From: Strigamia acuminata
Taxonomy: Eukaryota; Arthropoda; Chilopoda; Geophilomorpha; Linotaeniidae
Length of the DNA: 64,000 bases
Direction of reading: 5' to 3'
Assembly (NCBI GenBank): GCA_949358305.1
Contig: OX442314.1
Coordinates: 45,640,581 to 45,704,580, forward strand
Shown: one piece after another, positions 1 to 10,512 of the stretch
Position numbering within the stretch: the stretch's first letter is position 1
Layout of the letters: each line of letters opens with the position of its first letter
Position numbers and translations under genes: made by a program
Notes under the pieces: model-generated
Database searches by the model: none
What the model was told of the DNA's origin: nothing
The model's input: only the letters and a program-made list of their open reading frames with translations

Positions 1-905
1 CCATATTAGATCATGGGGGGATTTGTTGATGTGTAAAACATCATTTGATCTGATATGGATCCTATTCTATTAATTTATTAATATGTTTCTAGTTATATAT
101 TCTCGTATTATTGTTTTACAATGTTTATATCGATTAGTTATATCGTTATTCCATATTTCCTTTAATCCGTGCTTGAATGCACGATGCTATGTTCTTTTAG
201 TTGTGTTTGACATTAAGCACGTTGCAGTTGCTATCTGTTTGTGCTTATAGTGTATTATTCCGCCACTAGTTGGCGTTACTGTTGTATTCTGTTATCCAAG
301 ATGGCGACGGCCATGACTTTCAGCCAGCCTCTTGTTTTTCATGCAATTATGGACTCCTACGTGAGTATTTTCGTTGATATTAAATTTATTTTATGCTTTT
401 AAGCATTCAGTGTTCTTTGTTACGGCATATAAGTGCTTTGCACGGCCGTTTTTGGTCTGAATTATCGGTCTGGTTAATTCCGATAATCGTAGCCGCCATT
501 TGCGATTTGACCACTCGTTTTTCCTTAGTTTGCACGATAATTCGTGCCAGTTTTTCGTCCTCTGCTACACTATTTGAGGTCCGCGCGCTATTTCAGGCCC
601 GCGGTTTATTCCGAATTGGAAAAAAGCATCGGCCAATTTGCGACGAAAATCACCAAAACAGTGTGATAAATGGAACGTTTTGCATACGTTTCGGTAATTT
701 CTACTGAAACACATGCAAAACGTTCTATTTATCATCCTTTTTCGGCAAATTTTAAAAATTTTTGGCCTACAATTGGAACGTTTCGGAAACGTAACAATGG
801 CCCCGCGCGCTAAACAAGGTCCGCGCCTTATTTGTAAAAAGCACTTTGACCCCGCGTATTACTTAAGGTCCGCGGGCTATTAAGGGCCCGCGTAGTAATC
901 GACAA
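1..905. other. Non-coding flank with GC-rich short repeats
   Basis: I see no convincing gene here. From about 580 to 905 short, imperfect copies of a motif resembling CCGCGCGCTATT, followed by AAGG(T/G)CCGCG, recur on an AT-rich background. Near 299 there is CCAAGATGGCGACGG, which resembles a YY1/Pleiohomeotic-type motif. A 104-codon open frame at 393-707 has no recognisable domain and runs through a hairpin, so I do not call it a gene. Confidence 0.5.
663..731. repeat. Long near-perfect hairpin, miRNA-precursor-like or MITE core
   Basis: Two arms of about 32 nt (663-694 and 700-731) pair with about four mismatches around a 5-nt loop. The left arm starts GATAAATGGAACGTTTTGCA and the right arm ends GCAAAACGTTCTATTTATC. 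Pairing weakens but continues outside the arms (AATTTGC...GCAAATT), which fits the centre of a small inverted-repeat element better than a free-standing microRNA gene. Confidence 0.6.
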
Positions 906-918
906 TATACGGTATCTG

Positions 919-2333
919 GTGATCGGCGGACGGGACCAGCAGCAGAACGAGATCGTGGTAAAGCGCTACCTGCGGGCGGGCGACGTGCACGAACACGCCG
1001 ACCTTCACGGCGCCAGCGGCATCGTCATTAAGAACCCGAGCGCCAAAGAGATCCCTCCCAAGACGCTCAACGAGCCCGGCACGATGGCCGTGTGCAGCAG
1101 CGCCGCTTGGGAGAGCAAGGTTGTCACCGGTGAGTGGTGGGTCAACCCCGACCAGGTGTCGAAAACGGCGCCTACCGCCGAGTACTTGACCGCCGGCAGT
1201 TTCAGGATTCGTGGCAAGGAGAATTATCTGCCTCCGCATTACCTCGTCATGGGTTTTGGATTTCTTTTCAAGTTGGACGAGGAGAATATTCCCAACCATA
1301 AGGACGAGAGGAGAGTGAGGACCGTGAACGACGAGGGCGTCGTGTCGGCACAGATGGACGAGAACACTCAGGAAGTGGAAATCGCGCTGCAGGAGGACAG
1401 CGACGAGGAAGTGTTGATCGAAGAACAAGACGCGGAACATCGGAAATTAGGGAACGTCGGAGAAGAGAAAAGAAGCCAGTTTCCCGACACCGTTAGCGAT
1501 TCGGAACATGTTGTGGGCGACAAGTTGTTGGCGAAACCGCGGTCGAATACGAGCACGAGCGTCGACGATAACGTGATTTATTTGGGCGATAAGCAGCCGG
1601 TGATTATCAAGCCGTCAGTGCTGAGAGAAAACGCGAATAAAAGCAGCGCCAATTTGAATAGAGACGAAAATACCGTCGACGATGAGAAAAAGGCGGCTAA
1701 AGGGACACTTCAGTGTAGAACTCAATTAAAGCGTGGTCAAAAATTCAAATTGAAGAAGAGGAGAGAGAAATACAATGATCAGGACGAAGAGGACCGCGTT
1801 TTGGCCATGGCGCTGTTGCAGGGGAAACGTGGTGAGGAAGAAAGCCCTGCGACGTGGGAACCGGAGGAAGAAGCGCACGACAACACGCGCGCAATAGCCA
1901 GAGCGAGAAGGGAATCGGAGCTGCGAATATCGGTGGGAGGAACGCCACCATTCATCCGCATGGCGCTGCAGGGCCACACGCCGTGTCTCCCGGTGTTAGG
2001 AGAACATCTACTGACCCCGCTTCCAATGCACACAAGGAGAACTACGTAGGAACACAGCCGGTATACAGGGAGGACTCATCGGGGGAGGAGAGTGAGGACA
2101 ATGAGGCCCAGTTTATTTCGGCTCGCGAGGAAAAACCAGCGCATGTGAGGAAGGCCAAGAAGGGTCTACGTGTGGCCGACATGGTCACTCTGGTGCCGAG
2201 GAGAGACGCGGCGGAGGAAGATGCAGCAATGGTGGAACCCGAGGAGATCCCACTAGACAACGTGCCGAGGCGGGCGGAACCAGTACCAGCTCCGCTACCA
2301 GTGAACAAAGTGACAACAAGGAAGAAGAAGTAG
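919..2333 (+). pseudogene. NEMF: NEMF/Caliban homologue, NFACT-R domain and acidic region only
   Basis: The frame 919-2049 matches the ribosome quality control factor NEMF (Rqc2/Tae2 in yeast, Caliban in flies), which binds stalled 60S-peptidyl-tRNA and recruits Listerin. The NFACT-R RNA-binding domain is well kept over about residues 1-120: GGRDQQQNE, HADLHGAS, PPKTLNE.GTMAVC, QVSKTAP.AEYL and a GFGFLFKLDE end. A long acidic, serine-rich stretch follows, then a basic stretch with the family motif YNDQDEEDR near residue 285. The N-terminal NFACT-N domain and coiled coils are absent; the first codon here is GTG, not ATG, and no strong splice acceptor lies just upstream. The C-terminal NFACT-C domain is also missing: the frame ends at 2049 in unrelated residues, while an overlapping frame (1854-2333) carries a charged tail ending in KKK, suggesting a frameshift or small unrecognised intron between about 1854 and 2049. 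It could be a duplicated, decaying copy, or the 3' exon of a divergent gene that starts left of the window. Confidence 0.7.
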
Positions 2334-2536
2334 AAAAACAAACAAGCAAGAATTTTAAGCATAAGTCGTTTTATTGAGAAATATAAAAATTGTAATTACA
2401 TAGTGGGGAGGAATGTTGTGTTCCCCACTCAACAGATAACTAATTGAATTGATTGCTCTTATGGATTATTACGCTTTTGATTGTTTGAATATTAACTATG
2501 TAATGCGAGAATTTTGGTTACCTTGGAAACGATATA

Positions 2537-2542
2537 ATAAAC
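2537..2542 (+). terminator. Candidate poly(A) signal downstream of the NEMF fragment
   Basis: AATAAA lies about 200 bp after the last stop codon of the NEMF-like region. It is the nearest canonical signal on this strand, but the sequence is AT-rich and chance matches are expected. Confidence 0.3.
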
Positions 2543-2920
2543 ACAGAGTTGACTAAAACGAAATCTGCGAGTATGGTTTAGTGAATTTGTTTGGGTCCAC
2601 AAAATGAGTGAAAGTTAGCCTGGGAGTCAACAAGTGTTCTCAATTCTGATTAGCTGCGCTATATTTTAATTTAGTGTTGAAAACGATATACTAAAAAATT
2701 TTCCCTTACGATATGGCACTAAAATAGTGTAATGTGGCACAAAATAAGGGAAAAATGCATCCCACAAACTCTCATATTGTAAAAATTATTTTCGTCTAGA
2801 GCCTGGGTCCACACAGTGGCTTTGCTTAATAGTTCTTCCACTGACTTGCATTCATTTTTTAGCCTTTTTTAGCCATGTTTGGCACATATAACAATACCAG
2901 GACCACATTAAACTACACAG
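2543..2920. other. Intergenic or intronic AT-rich sequence
   Basis: No coding signal is recognised. Earlier exons of the pickpocket-like gene could lie here or further left; I could not define them with confidence. Confidence 0.4.
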
Positions 2921-5900
2921 ATGGTGTTTGCACGAAACATTCATTTGGTAATTACTCTTGAGATGAAATCTTCAATTCCACTTTATAATTATTTTTTCAA
3001 AATTGTTAGCGCCAGGAAAGTATAGAACAACGACGTCAGCTCCTATTGGGATATTTGAAGTAGATAATATTTGCAAACCAGACGTTTCAAATGTAAGAAG
3101 TTCAATTGGCAAGTTTTCAGTAAAAAATGTTTGTGTTTTTTTTCAGATTTATTTCAGTCCACCAAGAGATCCTAATTTTCTGAATACATTCAAAGTAGAA
3201 CTTCCGTCTACACGATATTGCATAATTTTATTTAAAGTATTAAAGGTAAATTTACATACTAACTTTACATACTGTATATCTTTGATTTCTCCGCGCGCCT
3301 CCATCAGCACCGGGCCTCAAATGGTGGGAGGAAAAAAAATTAATTTTTTTAATAGCGAGCGATATATTGAAACAAGTTTTAGCTAACTTTCAAAATGACA
3401 TCAGTTTACTACCGTCTTCACCCGAATAGTGCAGGATGGTGTTGTATTCGAGAGTTAAAAAAAACTCGAATTAGTAAACTTAGTCAAAAATTCGAACATA
3501 ACACCATGGTGTTGTATTTGAATACAACACGATGGTGTTATAATCGAATTCAGATTCAAATTCAGATTTGTACAAATTCAAAGGTTTCAGATACAGATAT
3601 ATGGCCAAGAAACGTAATGTTTCAATGACGTTCAATCGAAAAACGTTGTTACTACGACGTTTTTCAAAAAATTTAAGTTGTTACTTTTGGTTCGAATATA
3701 ATGTTATATTGAACGAAAACAAATGAGGTTTAATTCTGGATTGAATTATTACATCGCTGGATACATTGAGATGCAAACAACAAAAAACGAAACTAAAGAG
3801 TGACCACGCCAAATACAGTTGCGCGTCACCACGTGACTACAAAAAACAAAAACTACACTAATATTACTAACGCCATCAATTGTTAATTTTCTACATTAAG
3901 ATAATTCCCAACATATAACACCATGGTGTTGTATTCGAATATAACACCATCCTGCACTATTTGGGTGAAGACGGTAGTAGTGTTTGATAAATAAAATACA
4001 TACCTACGTTATTTTATACCGTAAATCTTTTTTTTATATATTAGATGAAACACTTGAACACCCCTCAAAAGCCGTGTACTTCAAATATAAATGAATATTA
4101 TCACTGCAAAGAAAATTGTTTGACAAACAGAATTAAAAAACTTCAAAACTGCAGGTCAGATATTTATGTATATAAATAACAAGTAATGCATGGAAGCGTT
4201 ACATCTTAGACTTCTAAACCCCTTCTGCACTTTTCTGTATAGAAATATATCTGTCCGTCTGTCCCTAAATTAAACACCAAAATAAAAGAAAATAAAGTAA
4301 TAAAAAATAAAAATTTTGGCCAAAATAAAGCAACAACAAACAAAATCCCACCAAAATTCGATCAAAATGATCAAATTCCGTAAGATAGCCCAACAACAGC
4401 CATCAGCAACTTCTGGCGACAAGTCTAAAAAATACAGTGTTTTATCTCGTTCACCAAATCGCGAACTAGTTCAAGTTCGCGTTCATCACCGTGTGAACTA
4501 GTTCTAGTTCGCGTTCACTACAAATTTTTTCAAAGTGAACTAAGTTCTAGTTCACGAACTTGAACCAATAGATCAGTTCACATTTCAAAATTTTTTTTTA
4601 AATTGAAATTTTTTTTTTCAGCCCTGATTGGCTGTCACATAAAACATCTAGTGGACGTATCATCAACATTTTCAAAATGTTGATGATACGCCCACTAGAA
4701 ATGTCATTTTGTGAATTTCGAATTTGAATTTGAAATTAAAAATTATTGAAAAAATTCAATTGAATTGAAATTGTCAAATTGAGTTACTAATACCAACAGC
4801 CCCTAGGAACTTCACTGCAATGCAATCAATGATTTATTTATATTATTATTATTTTAAGAACTTAACAAAGTGAACGCAAACTTAGTTCACGTTTGCTTCA
4901 AAAAACGAACTTTGTTCGTTTTTTTCGTTCACTTGTAAAAGTAAACTAGTTCGCAATCTTCGTTCGCAAACTAAAGAACTTAATTCGCAATCTTCGTTCG
5001 CAAACTAAAGAACTTAATTCGCAAAGTTCGATACAACACTGAAAAAATATAATACGTCATTTCCGGTGTGTAATAGAACGCTAAAAGTCGAATAAAACCG
5101 TTTTTTTTTTTATTAAACCGGAGGTCGGAAAATACGAAAATACAGTACCTTGGGAACCTAATATAGGTATGCTGAGTTCATTGCAGTTGTCCGTTTGGCT
5201 CTAGCTGCTATAGTTTTTGCGGAATTGATGCGGACAGACGGACGGATGGACAGACTGACAGAACGGTTTTATAAGACTTTCTAAACATAGAGTTTAAAAG
5301 TCTAAAAATATAGTGTTTTGTACTAAACCACAAATCTCTGAAAGTTCTCCAACGATGGCTTTTCCCTATGCTAAGCATGGGAAGAGATGACAATTTTTAT
5401 GACCGAGATTGTGCAAAAAATAGCTGTAAAAACAAAAAATGAGGCCGGGTCAGTTCGTCGCCGGTCATTTCGTAGTCTGAGTGCCCAAAAATCTTTTTTT
5501 TTAATAATTTTTTTGTGGGTCATTTCGTCGCTGCTCCTTTCGTTGCCGGTCATTTCGTCGCTGTTCATAACATCAACTCGTGTATAATTAGCCGCCAACG
5601 TCATGACAGTGCGTGCATGCCTAATGTAGCGCATCATAGCCAAAATTATGCGTGTTTCTTGTGCCTATGTGACGCCATTCGAATATGACTTTTTCTCCTT
5701 TTCATTTTCCTACCTGCCACTGCAATGACCAACAATACATCAGAATGGATGCACTTAGTTCGCCTTATGACTGCTCAACCAGGTCACTGGGTTTTCTAAA
5801 ACTGCCCAAATATAAAAATAACACGGCGACGAAATGACCATACAAGAAAAAAAAAATTGACCAACGCTGAAAACCGCACTCATTTCGTCGCCATTTCGTC

Positions 5901-6428
5901 GCCATGTCCGGCGACGAAATGATCGGCTACGAAACGTCGGCGACGAAATGATCGGAATCCCAAAAAAATCTCATTAATCTGCTGTCAAAAATATGTGTTA
6001 ATAATTGATGGTACGTTTGTATCGTTTTTGTTAGTATGCCATTTGCCATCAAGGAGAACACAATGATGTGCAATTCTTCATCAATGGCCAAAGATGTGCG
6101 CAGATTGTATTACAAAATTCATTTATCAACCAAAGTTGAAAAAGAATGCGCCTGTCCACAACCTTGTCAAATATTGACTTACAAAGTTAAGACAATCAAT
6201 AATTCAGCGAAAAAAATGCCCTCTTTTTTCATAGCAATTAGCATCATGTATACAAATAAGATTGAGTTCATAAAAGAAGAATTCCAGTATTCATTCGGAG
6301 CTTTGGTCTCCGACATTGGAAATGCATTGGGACTCACTCTTGGAGTTTCTATGCTCACTCTAATACATATCATGTCTCATCAAATTTTTTCTTTTATTCA
6401 GAAACATTATAATGTTCTATATAACTGA
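2921..6428 (+). CDS. Pickpocket-like DEG/ENaC sodium channel, 3' exons
   Basis: Five exons can be read: 2921-2947, 3010-3092, 3147-3245, 4045-4154 and 6035-6428 (stop TGA 6426-6428). Each is bounded by AG and GT, and the reading phases agree at every junction (1, 0, 0, then 2). Exon 1 encodes DGVCTKHSF, like the GxCxTF region of DEG/ENaC ectodomains. Exon 4 has the spaced cysteines of the thumb region ([12 protein letters not shown]). The last exon continues with MPFAIKENT, then a CxCPxPC cluster, and ends with the second membrane segment containing [11 protein letters not shown], where G-V-S matches the GxS selectivity filter. The family forms trimeric, amiloride-sensitive cation channels in sensory and epithelial cells. 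The two middle exons (3010-3245) are placed by splice signals and phase only. The N-terminus, TM1 and upstream exons are not identified. Large introns (3246-4044, 4155-6034) are filled with DNA-transposon remnants. Confidence 0.7.
3407..3979. mobile_element. 573-bp non-autonomous TIR element in a pickpocket intron
   Basis: The ends are inverted repeats: TACTACCGTCTTCACCC at the left and its complement at the right, continuing over about 45 bp with few mismatches through TAGTGCAGGATGGTGTT. Internal palindromic copies of ATAACACCATGGTGTTGTAT occur near both ends. No transposase frame is present, and I could not define a clean target duplication. Confidence 0.75.
4435..5041. mobile_element. hAT-type MITE with exact 8-bp target site duplication
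   Basis: The element starts CAGTGTT and ends AACACTG. Both flanks carry the same 8 bases, AAAAAATA (4427-4434 and 5042-5049), as expected for hAT superfamily insertion. Subterminal regions are rich in repeats of GAACTAGTTC and TTCGCGTTCAC-like words in both orientations, typical of hAT transposase binding regions. At 607 bp with no coding frame it is non-autonomous. It lies in the last intron of the pickpocket-like gene. Confidence 0.85.
4648..4697. repeat. 50-bp near-perfect palindrome inside the hAT MITE
   Basis: CTAGTGG(A)CGTATCATCAACATTTT pairs with its complement across a 1-2-nt centre with one mismatch. Partial pairing extends outwards (AAAACAT and ATGTCATTTT). It may be a smaller element nested in the MITE or a structural core. 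Confidence 0.7.
5440..5964. repeat. Inverted clusters of the motif GACGAAATGA
   Basis: At 5448-5570 several direct copies of GGTCATTTCGTCGC(C/T) occur. At 5822-5955 the same word recurs mostly in the opposite orientation (GGCGACGAAATGACC/ATC), with two forward copies near 5881. The two clusters bracket about 250 bp of unrelated sequence, giving a loose inverted-repeat element of about 520 bp. Probably a transposon with multiple subterminal repeats; no coding capacity seen. Confidence 0.55.
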
Positions 6429-6540
6429 AATTTGCTAAATCCCAAGTAAGAAATAACTGTCTTTAACAATTGTATTAACTGAATGACCGTTTTAACACAT
6501 GTATTTAATAATCTATATACTTATAGAAGTTAGTTGTACA

Positions 6541-6740
6541 NNNNNNNNNNNNNNNNNNNNNNNNNNNNNNNNNNNNNNNNNNNNNNNNNNNNNNNNNNNN
6601 NNNNNNNNNNNNNNNNNNNNNNNNNNNNNNNNNNNNNNNNNNNNNNNNNNNNNNNNNNNNNNNNNNNNNNNNNNNNNNNNNNNNNNNNNNNNNNNNNNNN
6701 NNNNNNNNNNNNNNNNNNNNNNNNNNNNNNNNNNNNNNNN
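6541..6740. other. Assembly gap of exactly 200 N
   Basis: The round length suggests a placeholder. Sequence to the left is the flank of the pickpocket-like gene; sequence to the right starts in the middle of the 921-codon retroelement ORF. True distance and adjacency are therefore unknown. Confidence 0.95.
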
Positions 6741-9110
6741 GGTCGCCGTCGTCATCGAGAGATGGGGAAACTCTTCGATGATTCGCCCGTAATAGTCTGG
6801 CGGAGGCGGTGCCGGCTTCGGCTTCTGGGTGGCCGCGGGAATAGCGGCTTGCGTCGTTGTCGCCGCTCGGGCCGGTGAGGTCCCGGGCGGTGTCGGCTTC
6901 GTTTGCTCGACGGACCTGACGGGTGGCGTTCGGCACAGCAAGCGCTTTGGTTTACCCGCCACTTCGAACAGGGCGGGTCCTTGCGGGGATATCTCCGCAG
7001 GCATCGGTGGCGGAATCGGAACTCCGCTCGTCGGCGAGATCACCATTTCTACATCCTCTGCCGATTCTTCCGTCTGGATGGTCAAGGCGCGCAGTTGTTG
7101 GGTAGGCGCCGCTGTCCAGGTGGCGGAGGTATAACGAAACGCCGTGCTTCGCAACTTGTACCCCTCAAATTCGGGGTTTACCACATCCCTGGTTAGCTCG
7201 TACCGAGTCAACACAGGGTCGGGCAGAATGGAGCTCCACTCTGCGAGGAGTGCACGGGGAACCTGTACACCCTCTCTGTCCACGACAGACCATGCGGCCA
7301 TCGCCTGACGCCCTTCTCCGAAGAGTGCTGGGGTTAGCAGCTGCATCATGACCTTGGTCAATGATAGCTGTAGGCTGCGACGATTCACTGGATTCGATCG
7401 CTCCGAATCCGCAGTGAAGGCACACGAGAGCTTACTCATCATCGCCGTTGCCCATTCGATGAAATATCGCTGGGCCTGATCCACACCTCGCAAGGCGGGC
7501 GCGGAGACTCTTGGGTCTTCCATCACGAAGCGAAACGCTGAGAGCTCGGAGATAGTCGGATTGGCGGCTTCTCTCGCGAGTCGCGCTTCTTCGTCTCGCC
7601 TCTCGAAAAACAGGGCCGAGGAACCGGATCGGGGTTGGCTCGGCCTGTAAATGCCGGTCAAATTGGCTCGACATTCCTGCGCAATGCTCTGTCCAACGGG
7701 GGGAGGGACTGAGCGGTCGGTGGGTAAATCCGGCGGATCGCTCGAATTCAACAACGACGGCGGCGGCAGGTTCGGAGGCGGCTGCGTCTTGGTCGGCAGC
7801 GTCGGCGTCGGCAGCGGTGGTGTTGGCTGCGTCGGCGGTGGTGGCGTCTCCGTCGTCTGCACTCCAGTCATTGCGACTTGGAGCGCCGGGAGATGTTGTC
7901 CGGAGCCTGAAGGCTGCACGATGGCGGTTGGCATGCCATCGGGTCGTGGTCGCGAATTAATGTAGTCTGCGAGCCACCTTGCCACCTCGTGTGGGGTCAC
8001 CTTCCCGTCGGTGACAACACCCATCTTCCTGGCGTGTTTCATCGCGGGATCGAAACGTGTCAGTTTCGTCCGCTTCATCTGAGTCAGAATCTCGCGAAGG
8101 TCCCGCGTATCTGCCGCTGGGACGCTTCGCTCACCTGACTGGCTACCACTTCGTCGACCCGCTCTCTTGGAGGCGTAGGCGGGTTCGGGGATGGGACGGC
8201 CCCGAGCTTCGCACCTCGCGAAGTATCGCTCTTTGCGATCTTTTTTCCGCTGCTCGCGATGAGTCAGCGGACGTCTAGAAGTGCTGGGACGAGAGACTCG
8301 CTCTTCGTCACCAGACATCCAAACCTCCTTGCACTCCTTACCGTCTTTAATCTGACGGTTTATGAAAATTCGCGGTCGGGAATACTGCGAAGGGTCACGC
8401 ACCGTACTAGTGGATGGCCCAGCTTCGTTGCCTTCAGTCGTGTTTTGAGCGACACGCTGCTTCTTGGTTGTCGCTGGGGAACGCGACTGGCTGTCCCCGG
8501 CGCCTTTGGAGCGCTTGCGCTTCCGCGGGTAGCTGCTCTTGGGCCCCAAAATCCCCAGGTAGTGGAGCTGCCACATCTCGGCTTGGGACGTCAAAATTCC
8601 CATCCGAGGTCTCCACTGGGGCGTACTCTCTCCCAATCGCAGCCTCTCAAACCACAGATGAATATCATCCGCGGTCATCCCCTCGTTTTGGAGGATGCGC
8701 TCGGCCACTGCCGTAGCGGTATCCACCAGCTGTTGTCTATAATGCTGGTAGATGGCCTCACGGGCCTCTTCTGTCTCGGCTGCTCGCCACGCATGCAGCA
8801 CGTGTTCCTCCGCCGGGTTGCCAGTGTACTGACTTGACAATCCGGGGTGGAAAATCGGCGATTTCGGGTCATCGTCACGAGCTAACTCTGTGGCGATGCC
8901 TTCGCGCATTCCCTCCGGGAACGTATCCAGGAGCGTGCAGTCTCGTACCCAACGTCGGGCGATGCATCGGGAATGTAGTATTCGCAGGCGCCAAGGGTCG
9001 GCGTCTTCGCCGAAACATCGTCGGTAAAATTCGGGCAGCGCGCCTCGAAATATCCCGCCACGAGCGATGCAAGCGGGGTCTAATGGTCCCCATGTTTTAC
9101 GTAGTGCCAT
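6741..9110 (-). CDS. Retroelement 3' ORF (partial, cut by gap)
   Basis: Same protein as the complete copy at 42314-45079, from the ATG at 9110 down to the gap, so about 790 codons are visible. The splice acceptor directly before the ATG is conserved. See the L1 copy for the description. Confidence 0.7.
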
Positions 9111-10512
9111 CTGGAAGGATGGAGAAATAAACAATTAATAAAAAGTTAATATTTAAATACGTAGATAAATGGTTGGTTTCGAGGGACGTTGCCAATACGT
9201 GCAGCCGTCCGTCGAGACCGATTCCTGTCTATCGGTGCAAACGTAGGACGAATTGTCCCTCGTCGGATAGAAAAAGAGAAGTCATCACGTGAAAAATCTG
9301 TCTCATGTCCAAAACGCACAGCGAGACGGAATCGAGCCTTTAATCCGGATTTTTATCATCAGATTTTTACTTTAAATTAATTCTAACGTTAATTAGAACA
9401 TTACCAATAATTAAATTAATAATTATCAGTCATTCGTAAAAAGAATTCGTCGGGTGTAAATTATTACTAAAGTTGCACAATAAATGTGCTTGTCGAAATT
9501 TTATTAAATAAATAAATCTAATAAAGAATTATTCCGAAGTCGGACTTTGTCTAATCTTTAAAAAAGTTAAAGTCAAATTAAATTTATCCAACACACCGAA
9601 AAATTCATCGTACGAATGTTAAGTTGCATCAATTCGATGCGTCAAATTACTTGTGGAGAAAAATATTCTTTTACAGAATATTCTCCCCTTGTCATAAAAT
9701 TATTTATGGCTCGAGCCCATTGTCTCGCTCGTGACTCAAGTCATGAGGAATTTTCGAGACGCGAGGCGACGTGAAGTCTGTGCTCGCACCTCGAAAACAA
9801 ATTAACAAGGAAAAAATACGATCGTGTGAGCGATCGCGGTTAATAATTAATTATATGCTATTGTGAGTGCAAAGCACTCATGTCAGGTATTAGTCAACAA
9901 AATTTCTTCTTCAGCAGCACGGAACTAGTTCTCATGTGCCGATGCCGACTTCTACCTGATCGGGATGGACTTGGTTTACATCGCGGTCCCAGTTTTCCTC
10001 GTCCTCGTGCTCTATGGCAAGCACGTCGTTCTCTTCCTCGTCCATGGCGAGGAGCGCGCACAAAAAGCTCAATCACGATTGAAAAAAGGATGATAAAACT
10101 ATCTCAAAAAACTCGATAAAAACGTTAAAAACGAGGATCACGCACGAATGCAGCGATCAGCTGTGAAAAGCGGAAGTCTGTGTGAACACGAGGTAATCGC
10201 GATGGATTCTGGGTAATATACTCCAGAACCCGGGTGTTTGAGACTAGTGCGCACCTACCCGTGCGCATGTTACGCTACGGGTCTCCTTTGTTCTCACTCC
10301 CGTGCGCGATTGCTGCTACGGGGTCTTTTGCACGCGGTATCCGACCCGTGCCGATAATTTTGCTACGGGTCCCGCGTTTCCACGCCATCTCGTGACGCGA
10401 ATTCGACCGATATCCGCTTTGTTGGACTTAGCGAAATTTTCTGCGACGTGATGGCTTGCACTATCGGTCGATTACATTTATTTTTAGTGCCGCCATCGAC
10501 TCGTAATTTATT
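9111..10512. other. 1.4-kb spacer with several hairpins (L0)
   Basis: Between integrase and the 3' ORF there is no credible coding frame. The spacer holds compact hairpins: GCATC-AATTC-GATGC (9627-9641), a 31-bp stem-loop GGAGAAAATATTCT...AGAATATTCTCC (9656-9686), CGATCGTGTGAGCGATCG (about 9820-9837) and GAGTGCAAAGCACTC (about 9863-9877). Around 10250-10380 the words CCCGTGCGC and GCTACGGGTC recur at 40-60-bp spacing. It ends with a pyrimidine tract and acceptor before the 3' ORF. Confidence 0.55.

Noticed and set aside
5371-5643. Frames over the GACGAAATGA clusters
   Set aside because: They consist of translated motif copies and have no family match.
8259-8837. 192-codon plus-strand frame and its copies
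   Set aside because: Antisense shadow of the GC-rich 3' ORF of the retroelement.
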